64,000 nucleotides of DNA from Pseudomonas sp. LFM046 (GTDB lineage Bacteria; Pseudomonadota; Gammaproteobacteria; Pseudomonadales; Pseudomonadaceae), in assembly GCF_000949385.2 (NCBI RefSeq), contig NZ_JYKO02000001.1, positions 1,698,620-1,762,619 of the forward strand. The letters are read 5' to 3'. Of this stretch, positions 29,761-38,066 are shown in pieces. Numbering within the stretch: the stretch's first letter is position 1; every line of letters begins with the position of its first letter. A model generated the notes under the pieces. That model had not been told where the DNA came from and searched no databases. It saw nothing but the letters and a program-made list of their open reading frames with translations. The position numbers and the translations under genes were made by a program.

Positions 29761-30940
29761 AGGCGCAGGGCCGGGGGGTGAGGGCAGCGTCCTGCGGCAT
29801 GGACTCAACGTTCCCCCTGGCCAACATCAATCCACCCGCCAGCAACAAGCCGGCCCCCGCCACATACAACGCAGGTTGCAGGTCGCCGCCGAGGTGGCTG
29901 CTCACGGCTGCCAGCAGCGGGCCGGCCAGTTGGCCAAGGGCGAAGGCGGCGGTGAGCAGGCCGACGTTGCGGGTGTGGCCGTGGGGATCGAGTTCACGGG
30001 CGTGGTGCATGACCAGTTGCATGCCGGCGAGGAAAGGCCCGCCGCTGAGGATCACGCCCAACATGAGCCCGGCCATCCCCGGCAGGGTGCAGGCGAGGGT
30101 GCCCAACGCTTGCAGCCAGAGGGCGGCCACCAGCCAGCGGCGGGCGCTGCCGGGACGTTGGCGGCGCAGGCTCACCAGCACCACGCCGACGGCCGCCGCC
30201 AGACCGAAGGCCGGCCAGAACAGGTCCGCCTGCCATTGCCCGTGGAAGCGTGCAGCAGCCATCTGCGAAAGGAAGGTGGCCGGGATGATGTAGCCCAGGC
30301 CCACCAGTGCATAGGCGCCGAGCAGGGTGTACAGCGCCCTGGGCCGGGCGCGGGCCGGTGCATCTGTCTGGGGTGTGGCGGCGGAGGGGGAGGGCAGCAG
30401 CGGCTGGGTGACCAGCGTCAGCACCAGCGCCAAGGCGCCGAAGGCCAGCCAGATAGCGGCCGAGCCCTGGCCTTGCAAGTTGAGTCCCAGAGCCAGCGTG
30501 CCCGTCAGTATCACGCCGAACGCCGGTCCAGCGAACACCAGGCTGCCCAGACGCGGGCGGCCTGCTTCAGCGGCGATGCGCTGGCTGATTCCAGTCACCA
30601 TCACCAGCACCCAGGCGCTGGCGACCCCCAGCCCGAAGCGCAGCAAGGCATGGGGCCAGAAGCCTTCCGCCGGAACGGACGCCAGGGTGAGCAGGACGCA
30701 CGCCCAGAGGCCGGCCACCAGGCGCAGGCGGGCCTGGCCCGGAGAGCGGACGTTGAGGGCGTCGAGGGCGCCGACCAGATAGCCCAGGTAGTTGGCGGCG
30801 GCCACCAGTCCGGCAGCCGTCAGACTCACCTGGCCCTCGGCGATCAGGTGCGGAAGCTGCGGGGTGAGGGCGAAGCGGCCGACGCCCATGGCAACCAGCA
30901 GGGCGAGGAAGCAGGCGAGCAGTCGGATCAGTGGGAGCAT
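29759..30940 (-). CDS. MFS transporter, YbfB/YjiJ family
   Basis: 393 residues with twelve predicted membrane helices. The N-terminus MLPLIRLLACFLALLVAMGVGRFALTPQLP is the hallmark of the YbfB-type MFS (MFS_4) group, whose substrates are mostly unknown. The start ATG at 30940 precedes this directly. Divergent from a LysR gene across 109 bp that contain a near-perfect inverted repeat, so expression is probably controlled by that regulator. The last codon region overlaps a palindrome. Confidence 0.88.
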   Translation of the reverse strand: MLPLIRLLACFLALLVAMGVGRFALTPQLPHLIAEGQVSLTAAGLVAAANYLGYLVGALDALNVRSPGQARLRLVAGLWACVLLTLASVPAEGFWPHALLRFGLGVASAWVLVMVTGISQRIAAEAGRPRLGSLVFAGPAFGVILTGTLALGLNLQGQGSAAIWLAFGALALVLTLVTQPLLPSPSAATPQTDAPARARPRALYTLLGAYALVGLGYIIPATFLSQMAAARFHGQWQADLFWPAFGLAAAVGVVLVSLRRQRPGSARRWLVAALWLQALGTLACTLPGMAGLMLGVILSGGPFLAGMQLVMHHARELDPHGHTRNVGLLTAAFALGQLAGPLLAAVSSHLGGDLQPALYVAGAGLLLAGGLMLARGNVESMPQDAALTPRPCA

Positions 30941-31004
30941 GGTGGTTCTCCGGTGCTGGTCATCGGAAATCCATGCTAGGGGCTGGATGTGTTCATTAAA
31001 AACG

Positions 31005-31036
31005 AATAAAACAGAATACATTCGTTCTGATTTATT
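31005..31036. promoter_or_regulatory. Inverted-repeat operator between MFS and LysR genes
   Basis: AATAAAACAGAA, 8 bp, then TTCTGATTTATT: 12-base arms with one mismatch. It lies 14 bp upstream of the LysR start and 65 bp upstream of the MFS start, in an AT-rich patch. Fits a LysR-type autoregulatory and activation site. Confidence 0.6.
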
Positions 31037-31049
31037 GAAAGGTGTCGCC

Positions 31050-31919
31050 ATGGAACTCAGCCAGCTCCGCATCTTCCAGGCCGTGGCCGAAGAGGGCTCC
31101 ATCACCCGCGCGGCCTCGCGCATGCACCGGGTGCCCTCGAACCTGTCCACACGGCTCAAGCAACTGGAGGAAAACCTCGGAGTGGAGCTGTTCCTGCGGG
31201 AGCGCCAGCGCCTCACCCTGTCCCCGGCGGGCAAGGTGCTGCTGGGCTACGCCGAGCGGATGTTCGCCCTGCAGGCGGAAGCCGAGGCGGCCCTGCGCGG
31301 TGGTGAACCGGCAGGGGATTTCGTCATCGGGTCGATGTTCAGCACCGCCGCCATCCACCTGCCACCCATGCTGGTGGGCTACCACCGCTCCTGGCCGGCG
31401 GTGAATCTGCAGGTGCAGACGGCGCCCAGCGGCGAATTGCTGGACGGCCTGCTCAACGGCCGTCTGGACGCTGCCCTGGTGGATGGCCCGGTGGAGTTCG
31501 CCGAGCTGGACGGCCTGCCGATGTTCGAGGAAGAGATGGTGCTGATCACCGAGGCCGCCCACGGGCCGGTGCGGTCAGCCCAGGACGTCGCTGGCCTGGA
31601 GGTCTACGCCTTCCGCCAGAGCTGCTCCTACCGCCGCCGCCTGGAAGGCTGGTTCGTCGCATCGCGGGTGCCCATGTCGCCGCCCATGGAGATCGAGTCC
31701 TACCACAGCATGCTGGCCTGCGTGATCGCGGGCGGCGGCATTGCCCTGGTGCCGCGTTCCATGCTGGAAAGCCTGCCGGGACGCGATGAGGTGCGGGTCC
31801 ATCAACTGGACGCACCCTTCAATCGCGCCACCACCTGGCTGATGTGGCGCAAGGGCATGCTGGGCGCCAACCTGCGGGCCTGGATCGACCTGCAACAGGG
31901 CCGGCTTGCGGTGGCTTGA
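31050..31919 (+). CDS. LysR-family regulator of the divergent MFS transporter
   Basis: 289 residues. The HTH is MELSQLRIFQAVAEEGSITR, continuing with AASRMHRVPSNLSTRLKQLEENLGVELF; the VPSNLSTR recognition-helix form is typical of the PtxR/YtlI-like branch. An effector domain with GSMFSTAAIHLPPML follows. The start is ATG 31050 with GAAAGG upstream. It presumably controls itself and the MFS gene through the inverted repeat at 31005-31036. Effector unknown. Confidence 0.9.
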   Translation: MELSQLRIFQAVAEEGSITRAASRMHRVPSNLSTRLKQLEENLGVELFLRERQRLTLSPAGKVLLGYAERMFALQAEAEAALRGGEPAGDFVIGSMFSTAAIHLPPMLVGYHRSWPAVNLQVQTAPSGELLDGLLNGRLDAALVDGPVEFAELDGLPMFEEEMVLITEAAHGPVRSAQDVAGLEVYAFRQSCSYRRRLEGWFVASRVPMSPPMEIESYHSMLACVIAGGGIALVPRSMLESLPGRDEVRVHQLDAPFNRATTWLMWRKGMLGANLRAWIDLQQGRLAVA

Positions 31920-31986
31920 ACGGGGCAGGGCGGTGGTGGGACGGTGGATAGGACGGCGATGTTCAGCCTTGGCCATGAAGCTGAAG

Positions 31987-32055
31987 CGTAGGGTGCGCCG
32001 CGCGCACCGATCCGGCCTTGCACCCGCATCCCTGGTGCGCACGGCGAACCCTACG
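31987..32055. repeat. GTAGGGTG-type palindromic repeat
   Basis: 69-bp imperfect inverted repeat with outer arms CGTAGGGT and ACCCTACG and inner arms CGCGCACC and GGTGCGCA. One of several GTAGG-bounded intergenic elements in the window. Confidence 0.6.
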
Positions 32056-32149
32056 TTGAAACGCGTGGAGTGGGGTCGGACCGCCTTCCAGGAGTGAAGC
32101 GATACCCATCAGCATCTGCACCGGGCTTTCCCGATTACCGTTCAGCGGT

Positions 32150-32190
32150 TTGATTCAAGTCAGTCGGAAATTTCCTACTGCGCGTATTTT
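32150..32190 (+). promoter_or_regulatory. Candidate Anr-dependent promoter of the PA1414-like locus
   Basis: TTGAT-TCAA-GTCAG (32150-32163) matches the Anr/FNR box TTGAT-N4-ATCAA at 8 of 10 positions. A TATTTT -10 element lies at 32185-32190. The box centre is about 41.5 bp before the expected start at about 32198, exactly the class II spacing. In P. aeruginosa the homologous locus (SicX/PA1414) is known to be Anr-dependent. Confidence 0.6.
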
Positions 32191-32196
32191 GGAACC

Positions 32197-32420
32197 TGCC
32201 GGGAGCAACTAAGCTCCTGCCTAGGGTGGCCCAAGAAGCACGGGCCACCCGCCCAACGTCCCAGGAAAAGGGGTCAAGCATGATGAAGCGGCTAGAAGCG
32301 TGGATGTGGCATGTGGGTGTCGCGCTGGGCCTGATCAAGGCACCGCGCCTGCAACCCATTCCGGTCCGTAGTGAAGAACAGCGCCGTCTCGCGGAGCAGC
32401 GCCGTTCGAGGTAGTAACCG
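32197..32420 (+). ncRNA. SicX-like low-oxygen RNA, overlapping the small CDS
   Basis: Predicted transcript from the Anr-type promoter. The leader forms two clear stem-loops: GGAGC-AACTAA-GCTCC (32202-32217) and GGGTGGCCC-AAGAAGCAC-GGGCCACCC (32224-32250). SicX of P. aeruginosa is an oxygen-responsive small RNA from the PA1414 gene. The assignment rests on the promoter, the encoded peptide and synteny; the 3' end is a guess because I see no T-rich terminator. Confidence 0.4.
32280..32414 (+). CDS. PA1414-family small protein
   Basis: 44 residues, MMKRLEAWMWHVGVALGL then IKAPRLQPIPVRSEEQ and an Arg-rich tail. It has an amphipathic helix and a proline-rich QPIPVR motif that I recognise from the PA1414 family of pseudomonads. 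It is the only frame of the transcript with a ribosome site (AGGAAAAGGGGTC upstream). Peptide function is unknown. The locus matters mainly because the same transcript is the SicX regulatory RNA in P. aeruginosa. The downstream gene on the other strand is 8 bp away. Confidence 0.6.
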   Translation: MMKRLEAWMWHVGVALGLIKAPRLQPIPVRSEEQRRLAEQRRSR

Positions 32421-32422
32421 GC

Positions 32423-33148
32423 TTACTCGTGAGCCCTGAGCCAGTTGTCCGCCAACTCGCGCAGGCGCTCACCCGAGAAGCTGGGGAAATGGCCACCATG
32501 CACGGTTCGCACCGGCAGGTCGCGCAACCGTGCGAGGCTCTTCGCGTAGTCGTCCAGGTTTGAGTGGTAGGCATTATCGATCAGCGGGCCGTCGTAGATG
32601 ATGTCGCCGCTGAACAGCGTCTGCGTCTTCGCTTCCCATAGGCTGATGCCACCGGGCGAATGTCCGGGGGTATGCAGCACTTCCAGCACCCGATCCCCCA
32701 GATCCAGCACATCTCCCTCATCGATCAGCCGCGTCGCCGGCGCCGCTTTCACGCGGTACTCGGCGTAGCACAGCGGGCAGTCCGGGTGCGCTTCGAACAT
32801 CTCATCACCGACGTAATCCTTCGCCAGGGTGTTGTCGCCCGTCGGCATGGCCAGGATGTCCGCCTCCGCCGGGTGCACCAGGCGCTCGGGGAATTCATGG
32901 TGGCCGGCGATATGGTCGAAATGGGTGTGGCTGGCCACCGCCAGCAGCGGCCGCTGGGTGAGCCAGGGCAACTGTTCGCGCAGGCTGACGACGCCGGAAC
33001 CGGAGTCGATCAGCAGGTCGCGGTCACGTCCCTGCACATGCCAGAGGTTGCAGCGGTAGAAGGGCCGCACGAAGGGCTCGCTGATCAGGCTGATGCCGTC
33101 GTAGCAGTGCTCGACTTCGAACCATTGGTCGCGGCTGACGATTTTCAT
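32423..33148 (-). CDS. Metallo-beta-lactamase-fold hydrolase
   Basis: 241 residues. The zinc motif HTHFDH is in VASHTHFDHIAGHH, the third His in HTPGHSPGG, the bridging Asp in FSGDIIYDGP, and the last His in VHGGHFPSF. This is the glyoxalase II-like branch of the superfamily. The start is ATG 33148 (MKIVSRDQWFEVE) with AAGGAG upstream. Its physiological substrate is unknown. The 3' end converges with the PA1414-like gene, an arrangement that from memory is also found in P. aeruginosa. Confidence 0.88.
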   Translation of the reverse strand: MKIVSRDQWFEVEHCYDGISLISEPFVRPFYRCNLWHVQGRDRDLLIDSGSGVVSLREQLPWLTQRPLLAVASHTHFDHIAGHHEFPERLVHPAEADILAMPTGDNTLAKDYVGDEMFEAHPDCPLCYAEYRVKAAPATRLIDEGDVLDLGDRVLEVLHTPGHSPGGISLWEAKTQTLFSGDIIYDGPLIDNAYHSNLDDYAKSLARLRDLPVRTVHGGHFPSFSGERLRELADNWLRAHE

Positions 33149-33187
33149 GGGGTGTGCTCCTTGCGTAGGCCGCCTGCGGGCTGAACC

Positions 33188-33285
33188 TGTAGGGGCGAAT
33201 TCATTCGCCAAGGGCGGCGAAGCTGCCCCATGAGGTGTTGCAGGGCAGACCTTCGGTCTGCTTGGCGAATGAATTCGCCCCTACA
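33188..33285. repeat. Long palindromic repeat, TGTAGGGG family
   Basis: 98-bp element with perfect 25-base inverted arms. The left arm begins TGTAGGGGCGAATTCATTCG and the right arm is its exact reverse complement (33261-33285). It is the cleanest copy in the window, sitting in the leader of the hydrolase gene. Confidence 0.75.
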
Positions 33286-33325
33286 AGATTAGGTCGCCAG
33301 GGGCGGCAGCCGGTGGAATGGGCAT

Positions 33326-33359
33326 AAAAAAGCCCCGGTCGGCGGGCGCTGACCGGGGC
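33326..33359 (-). terminator. Intrinsic terminator of the gbu operon
   Basis: On the minus strand CCCCGGTC-AGC...GACCGGGG is followed by CTTTTTT. It lies 36 bp after the symporter stop and ends the long minus-strand operon. Confidence 0.85.
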
Positions 33360-33394
33360 GTAAAGCCGCCTCAGGGGAGAGGCGGCAGTGCATG

Positions 33395-34774
33395 TCAGGC
33401 CAGTTCGCCAGCGGTCTCGGTGGGACGGGACAGCAGGCTGACCACCACGAAGCTCACCAGGCCTACAGCCAGGCTGTAGTAGATCGGGGTGTTGGCTTCG
33501 AGGCCGTCGGTGAACATGAAGACCAGCGCGGTGACGCAGCCCAGGCCCATGCTGGCGATGGCGCCGGCGGTGGTGGCGCGCTTCCAGTAGATGGCGCCCA
33601 GCAGCGGGATCAGCATGCCGCCCACCAGCAGGTTGTAGGCCAGGGTCAGGGCGCCGAGCACGTCGTTGACGATCAGGGCGATGACCAGCACCACGAGGCC
33701 GGTGAGCAGGGTCAGCAGGCGGCTCATGCCGAGGGTGGATTCCTTGCCGCCACGCAGTTTGGGCAGCAGGTCTTCGGAGAGGGTGGTGGACGCGGCGAGC
33801 AGGCCGGCGCTGGCGGTGGACATCATTGCGGCCAGGGCGGCGGCGATCACCAGGCCACGGATGCCGTCCGGCAGGGAGGCCTGGACGATGGCGGCGAAGG
33901 CGTTGTTGACGTTGTCCAGGTCAGGCAGCAGCACCTTGGCGCACATGCCGATCAGGGCGCCTACCAGGCCGTAGATCACGCAGTAGACACCGGCGACGGT
34001 GCCCGCGTACTTGGCCACGCCCTCGCTGCGTGCGGTGAACACGCGCTGCCAGATGTCCTGGCCGATGAGGATGCCGAAGAAGTAGATCAGGAAGTAGGTG
34101 ATGATGGTGTCGTAGCCGATGGTGGTGAAGCTGAAGGCGGCTTCCGGCAGCTTGGCCACCAGCTCGTCCCAGCCACCCACGCGGTACAGGCAGATCGGCA
34201 GCAGCAGGAACATCAGGCCCACGGTCTTGATGATGAACTGCACGATGTCGGTCAGGGTCAGGGACCACATGCCACCGATGGTGGAGTAGACCACGACCAC
34301 ACCGCCGCCCAGCAGGACGGAGATCCAGAAGGGCAGGCCGAACAGCACCTGCATCACGGTGCCGATGGCCAGGGTGGACACCACACCGATCATCAGCGCG
34401 TAGACGAACATGATCACCGCACTGGCCTGGCGCGCCATGGGGTTGTAGCGACGCTCGAGGATCTGGGTGACGGTGAAGATGCGCAGCTTCAGCAGCGGCT
34501 TCGCCAGGAACAGGTTCAACACGATGATGCCCGCGCCCAGGGCGGCGCAGAGCCAGAAACCGGAAATGCCATGGACATAACCCAGGCGCACGGTGCCAAC
34601 GGTGGAGGCGCCGCCGAGTACGGTGGCGGCCATGGTGCCCATGTAGAAGGCCGGGCCGAGGTTGCGTCCGGCTACCAGGAACTCCTCATGGGACTTGGCG
34701 CGGCGCATGCCGTACCAGCCCAACAGCAGCATGCCGGCGGCATAGATCAGTACTACGAAAATATCCAAAGCCAT
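33395..34774 (-). CDS. Sodium:solute symporter (SSS family)
   Basis: 459 residues with about thirteen membrane helices. The SSS signatures are GRNLGPAFYMGTMAATVLGG near the N-terminus and QDIWQRVFTARSE in the middle. ATG 34774 (MALDIFVVLIYAAG) was chosen over a GTG four codons upstream because that GTG lies inside the ribosome-site region. Last gene of the gbuA operon, 111 bp after the aldolase-family gene. A sodium symporter beside gbuA is also present in P. aeruginosa (PA1418), so guanidinobutyrate or a related guanidino acid is a sensible candidate substrate, by inference. Confidence 0.9.
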   Translation of the reverse strand: MALDIFVVLIYAAGMLLLGWYGMRRAKSHEEFLVAGRNLGPAFYMGTMAATVLGGASTVGTVRLGYVHGISGFWLCAALGAGIIVLNLFLAKPLLKLRIFTVTQILERRYNPMARQASAVIMFVYALMIGVVSTLAIGTVMQVLFGLPFWISVLLGGGVVVVYSTIGGMWSLTLTDIVQFIIKTVGLMFLLLPICLYRVGGWDELVAKLPEAAFSFTTIGYDTIITYFLIYFFGILIGQDIWQRVFTARSEGVAKYAGTVAGVYCVIYGLVGALIGMCAKVLLPDLDNVNNAFAAIVQASLPDGIRGLVIAAALAAMMSTASAGLLAASTTLSEDLLPKLRGGKESTLGMSRLLTLLTGLVVLVIALIVNDVLGALTLAYNLLVGGMLIPLLGAIYWKRATTAGAIASMGLGCVTALVFMFTDGLEANTPIYYSLAVGLVSFVVVSLLSRPTETAGELA

Positions 34775-34885
34775 TTCAGATCTCACTTTCTATTGTTGTC
34801 GCCACGGTTCGTTAGGCCGTGGCAGGTGTCGCAAGGCGCGCAACGCTTCACACTGCGCCAATGTTTTCAAGCAATCCGGCTTGTC

Positions 34886-35608
34886 CTAGTCCTTGTATTC
34901 GGGGCACTCCCGGTCGAGCTTGCGTAGCCAGGCTTCCCAGACCAGCTGGCGCTGCCGTTCGCTGGCCTGGAACTGTTCGCAGGCGTGCACGCTGAGCTCG
35001 TTCGGCATCTCGCGGATACCGCGCAGGGATGAGGCGGCGACCTGGATCTCGCACGCCTTGTTCAGGTAGTACATGACGTAGAAGGCGTCGGCGACGCTGG
35101 CGCCGACGCTGAGCAGGCCGTGGTGGCGCAGGATCAGGGCGATGTTGTCGCCCAGCGACGCCACCAGGCGCTCGCGCTCGCCCAGGTCCAGGGCAATGCC
35201 TTCATAGGTGTGGTAGCCGACCCGCTGGTGGAACTCGGCGCTGATCTGGTTGAGCTGGGCCAGGCCGTTGTCCGCCGCGGCCACCGCCATGCCCGCCAGG
35301 GTATGGGTGTGGATCACGCAGTGGGCATCGGCGCGGGCCATGTGCACGGCGCTGTGGATGGTGAAGCCGGCAATGTTGTAGTCGGCGTTGCCTTCCACCA
35401 CGCGGCCGTGCATGTCGACCACGATCAGGTCGCTGGCGCGGATCTCCTCGAACATCAGCCCGAACGGGTTGATCAGAAAGCGCGGCTCCACTCCCGGCAG
35501 GCGCACCGAGAAGTGGGTGTAGAGGGTGTCGTCCCAGTCGAAGAGGGCGGCCAGCCGGTAGGCGGCCGCCAGGTCTCGGCGCAGGATGGCTTCGTTCTGT
35601 GCGTTCAT
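34886..35608 (-). CDS. Class II aldolase/adducin-family protein
   Basis: 240 residues. Zinc-site histidines H100 and H102 (CVIHTHTLAG) and H162 (LILRHHGLL) are present. The segment usually carrying the catalytic Glu of fuculose-type aldolases is NIAGFTIHSAVH, so it belongs to the adducin-like group whose chemistry is mostly unknown. Coupled to the ABC ATPase by an ATGA overlap, so it belongs to the transport operon. A lyase or decarboxylase step on a guanidino-acid-derived compound is possible but unproven; P. aeruginosa carries a different enzyme gene at this place. Confidence 0.82.
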   Translation of the reverse strand: MNAQNEAILRRDLAAAYRLAALFDWDDTLYTHFSVRLPGVEPRFLINPFGLMFEEIRASDLIVVDMHGRVVEGNADYNIAGFTIHSAVHMARADAHCVIHTHTLAGMAVAAADNGLAQLNQISAEFHQRVGYHTYEGIALDLGERERLVASLGDNIALILRHHGLLSVGASVADAFYVMYYLNKACEIQVAASSLRGIREMPNELSVHACEQFQASERQRQLVWEAWLRKLDRECPEYKD

Positions 35609-36339
35609 CAGTGACGGATTTGCGAAAGGAAGGCCCGGGTGCGCGGGTGTTTGGGGTTGTCGAAGAACTCGGCCGGGGTGGCGGTCTCCACGATCTGGCC
35701 GGCGTCCATGAACACCACGCGGTCGGCCACCTTGCGGGCGAAGCCCATCTCGTGGGTCACGCAGAGCATGGTCATGCCGTCCTGGGCCAGTTCGGTCATC
35801 ACTTCCAGCACCTCGCCGACCATTTCCGGGTCCAGCGCCGAGGTGGGCTCATCGAACAGCATCACCTTCGGGCTCATGCACAGGGCGCGGGCGATGGCGA
35901 CGCGCTGCTGCTGGCCGCCGGAAAGCTGGCCGGGCTTCTTGTGCGCCTGGGAGCCGATGTGCACGCGGTTGAGGTAACGCAGCGCCAGTTCCTCGGCTTG
36001 CTTGCGCGACAGGCCACGCACCTTCATCGGTGCCAGGGTGCAGTTCTCCAGCACCGTCAGGTGGGGGAACAGGTTGAAGTTCTGGAACACCATGCCCACT
36101 TCGCGGCGCACGTGGTCGCTGCCGGACTTGGTGGCGATGTCCTGGTCTTCCACAGTGATGGTGCCGGTGTCGTGGGGGTTGAGGCGGTTGATGCAGCGGA
36201 TCAGCGTGGATTTGCCGGAACCCGACGGGCCACAGATCACGATCTTTTCGCCCTGGCGCACGGAGAGGTTGATGCCCTGCAGCACCTGGAAATCGTCATA
36301 GTGCTTGCCGACGTTCTGCAGACGGATGATTTCGTTCAT
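35608..36339 (-). CDS. Polar amino-acid ABC transporter ATPase (HisP/GlnQ type)
   Basis: 243 residues. Walker [10 protein letters not shown] (37-45), Q-loop [10 protein letters not shown], signature [15 protein letters not shown], Walker [14 protein letters not shown] and switch VTHEMGFA. The start ATG 36339 ([14 protein letters not shown]) is the family start. It overlaps the aldolase-family gene (ATGA) and follows the permease by 10 bp. Energises the importer with the genes at 36350 and 37169. Confidence 0.94.
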   Translation of the reverse strand: MNEIIRLQNVGKHYDDFQVLQGINLSVRQGEKIVICGPSGSGKSTLIRCINRLNPHDTGTITVEDQDIATKSGSDHVRREVGMVFQNFNLFPHLTVLENCTLAPMKVRGLSRKQAEELALRYLNRVHIGSQAHKKPGQLSGGQQQRVAIARALCMSPKVMLFDEPTSALDPEMVGEVLEVMTELAQDGMTMLCVTHEMGFARKVADRVVFMDAGQIVETATPAEFFDNPKHPRTRAFLSQIRH

Positions 36340-36349
36340 GGCGGGTTCC

Positions 36350-37093
36350 TCAGATACGGCGCATACGAGCCAGGGTGCGCTGCACCAGGCCGACGGACTT
36401 GCTGCTGGAGCTGGTGTGGGAATCCCACGCCAGGCGCCGTTCGAGGCCACCCTGCATCCAGGTCAGGGTGTAAACCATGACGAGGTAGTAAACGAGGGCG
36501 ACGGCGTAGTACTCGGAGAACTGGAAGGTGGTGGAGACCGTCTGCGAGGTCACCGCCATCAGCTCCTGGAGGGAAATCACCGAGGCGAGGGAGGTGATCT
36601 TCAACAGGGTGATGAATTCGTTGGCCGTCGGCGGCACGGCGATGCGCGCGGCCTGGGGCAGGATCACGTAGCGGAAGATGTGCCAGCGCGACAGGCCCAG
36701 GGCGTGGCCGGCGGCGTACTGACCCTTGTCCACGGCTTTCAGCGCGGCGCGGTTGATCTCCACCTGGTAGGCAGCTTCGTTGATAGACAGCGCAATCCAG
36801 GCGGCGATGAAGGGGGTGAACCACTCTTCACGGAAGGCCGGGAAGAACTGCGGCAGGGCGTTCCACACGAACAGCAGCTGCAGCAGGGTAGGGGCGCCAC
36901 GGAACACACTGAGCACCGCGCGCAGGGTGCTGCGCCAGACCGTCGGCGGACCGTCCAGGGCCAGGGCGCAGGGAATGGAAATCAGGATGCCGACCGAGTG
37001 CGACACCAGGGCCAGGATCAGGGTGATGCAGGCACCTCGGAAAAAGTGCCAGGACGTCAGGGCGTCCCAGAAGACAGTTACATCGAAGTTCAT
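36350..37093 (-). CDS. Polar amino-acid ABC transporter permease (HisM/GlnP type)
   Basis: 247 residues with five to six membrane helices. The family EAA loop is [20 protein letters not shown], and [18 protein letters not shown] is the conserved N-terminal signature. A single permease implies a homodimeric channel. Between it and the upstream binding protein lies a strong stem-loop (37129-37152). Confidence 0.92.
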   Translation of the reverse strand: MNFDVTVFWDALTSWHFFRGACITLILALVSHSVGILISIPCALALDGPPTVWRSTLRAVLSVFRGAPTLLQLLFVWNALPQFFPAFREEWFTPFIAAWIALSINEAAYQVEINRAALKAVDKGQYAAGHALGLSRWHIFRYVILPQAARIAVPPTANEFITLLKITSLASVISLQELMAVTSQTVSTTFQFSEYYAVALVYYLVMVYTLTWMQGGLERRLAWDSHTSSSSKSVGLVQRTLARMRRI

Positions 37094-37128
37094 GTACGTG
37101 TCCTGCGTGAAAGGAAGCGAGCCGGTGA

Positions 37129-37152
37129 ACCCTCTCCCCTGGGGGAGAGGGT
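37129..37152 (-). promoter_or_regulatory. Intercistronic stem-loop between binding protein and permease
   Basis: ACCCTCTCCC-CTGG-GGGAGAGGGT, a perfect 10-bp GC-rich stem, 16 bases after the binding-protein stop. It has no T-run. Such hairpins stabilise the upstream mRNA and raise binding-protein over permease levels, as in malE-malF; here that is inferred. Confidence 0.6.
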
Positions 37153-37168
37153 CAGGTGCGGGCCTTGT

Positions 37169-37993
37169 TTACTGAGCGGCGGTTTCCAGGTTGGCTGGAT
37201 CGAGCTTCCATTTCTCGGCGATGGCCTTGAGGGTTCCATCGGCCTTCAGTGCAGACACGGCGTCCTGAACGGCCTGCTTGTCTTCCGGGTTCGGACGCAT
37301 GTAGGCGCCGAAGATGTCCTTCTCGGGGAAGGCGAAGAGGGTCTTGAACTGGCCGGGGGTCTGCAGTTCGCGGTAGGCCAGTTCGGTGTCCTGGGACAGG
37401 CCGGCGGCGGCGCGGCCTACCAGTACCTGCTGGGCGACGTCACTGCCTTTCGGATAGGTCTGCAGCACGGCCGGGGTCTTGCCGGCGGCTTTCAGGTCCT
37501 CATTGAGCTTTTCCATGATGGTCACGTAGCGGGTGCCGGACTGCACCGCCACCACCTTGCCGGACAGGTCTTCCAGGCTGTTCAGCTTGACGTCGCTCTT
37601 GCCGCTGCCGAAGACGATGGTGGCGCTGGCGAGGTAGGCCACGGCATGCAGCTTCTGGGTACGCTCGGGGGTGATGAGGGTGCCGCTGATGACCGCGTCG
37701 CAACGCTTGGCATCCAGGCCCGGCAGCAGGCCGGTGAACTCGGTGACGATGAAGCGCGGCTTCACGCCCCAGTGATTGGCCAGGGCGCGGATCAGGTCCG
37801 CGTCGAAACCGCTGGGTTCGCGGTCACCGGTCTTCTCGAAGAACTCCAGCGGCGGGAAGGTCGGGTCGGAGCAGACCTGGAAGCTTCCCGAACTCACGAA
37901 CGAGGGCTTGCTGTCGGCAGCCATGGCGCCACCAGCCAGGGTGGTGGTGAGCAGGCCGGCGAGGGCGAGCAGTTTCAGCGGACGATTGGTCAT
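37169..37993 (-). CDS. Polar amino-acid ABC transporter binding protein
   Basis: 274 residues with a signal peptide at about 1-25 (ending GGAMA). The mature part has FQVCSDPTFPPLEFF and GFDADLIRALANHWG, the SBP_bac_3 amino-acid contacts, and the KRCDAVISGTLITPERT lobe. AAGGAGTTAACG ribosome site. Follows the NCS1 permease by 73 bp. SBP_bac_3 proteins bind polar amino acids and guanidino compounds such as arginine or octopine, which fits the gbuA setting, though the ligand is not proven. Confidence 0.9.
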   Translation of the reverse strand: MTNRPLKLLALAGLLTTTLAGGAMAADSKPSFVSSGSFQVCSDPTFPPLEFFEKTGDREPSGFDADLIRALANHWGVKPRFIVTEFTGLLPGLDAKRCDAVISGTLITPERTQKLHAVAYLASATIVFGSGKSDVKLNSLEDLSGKVVAVQSGTRYVTIMEKLNEDLKAAGKTPAVLQTYPKGSDVAQQVLVGRAAAGLSQDTELAYRELQTPGQFKTLFAFPEKDIFGAYMRPNPEDKQAVQDAVSALKADGTLKAIAEKWKLDPANLETAAQ

Positions 37994-38066
37994 CGTTAAC
38001 TCCTTCAAGGCGTATTGCAGTGGTTGTTGTTGTAGGCAGTCGCAATAAAGTGGAGCTGATTCGTTC

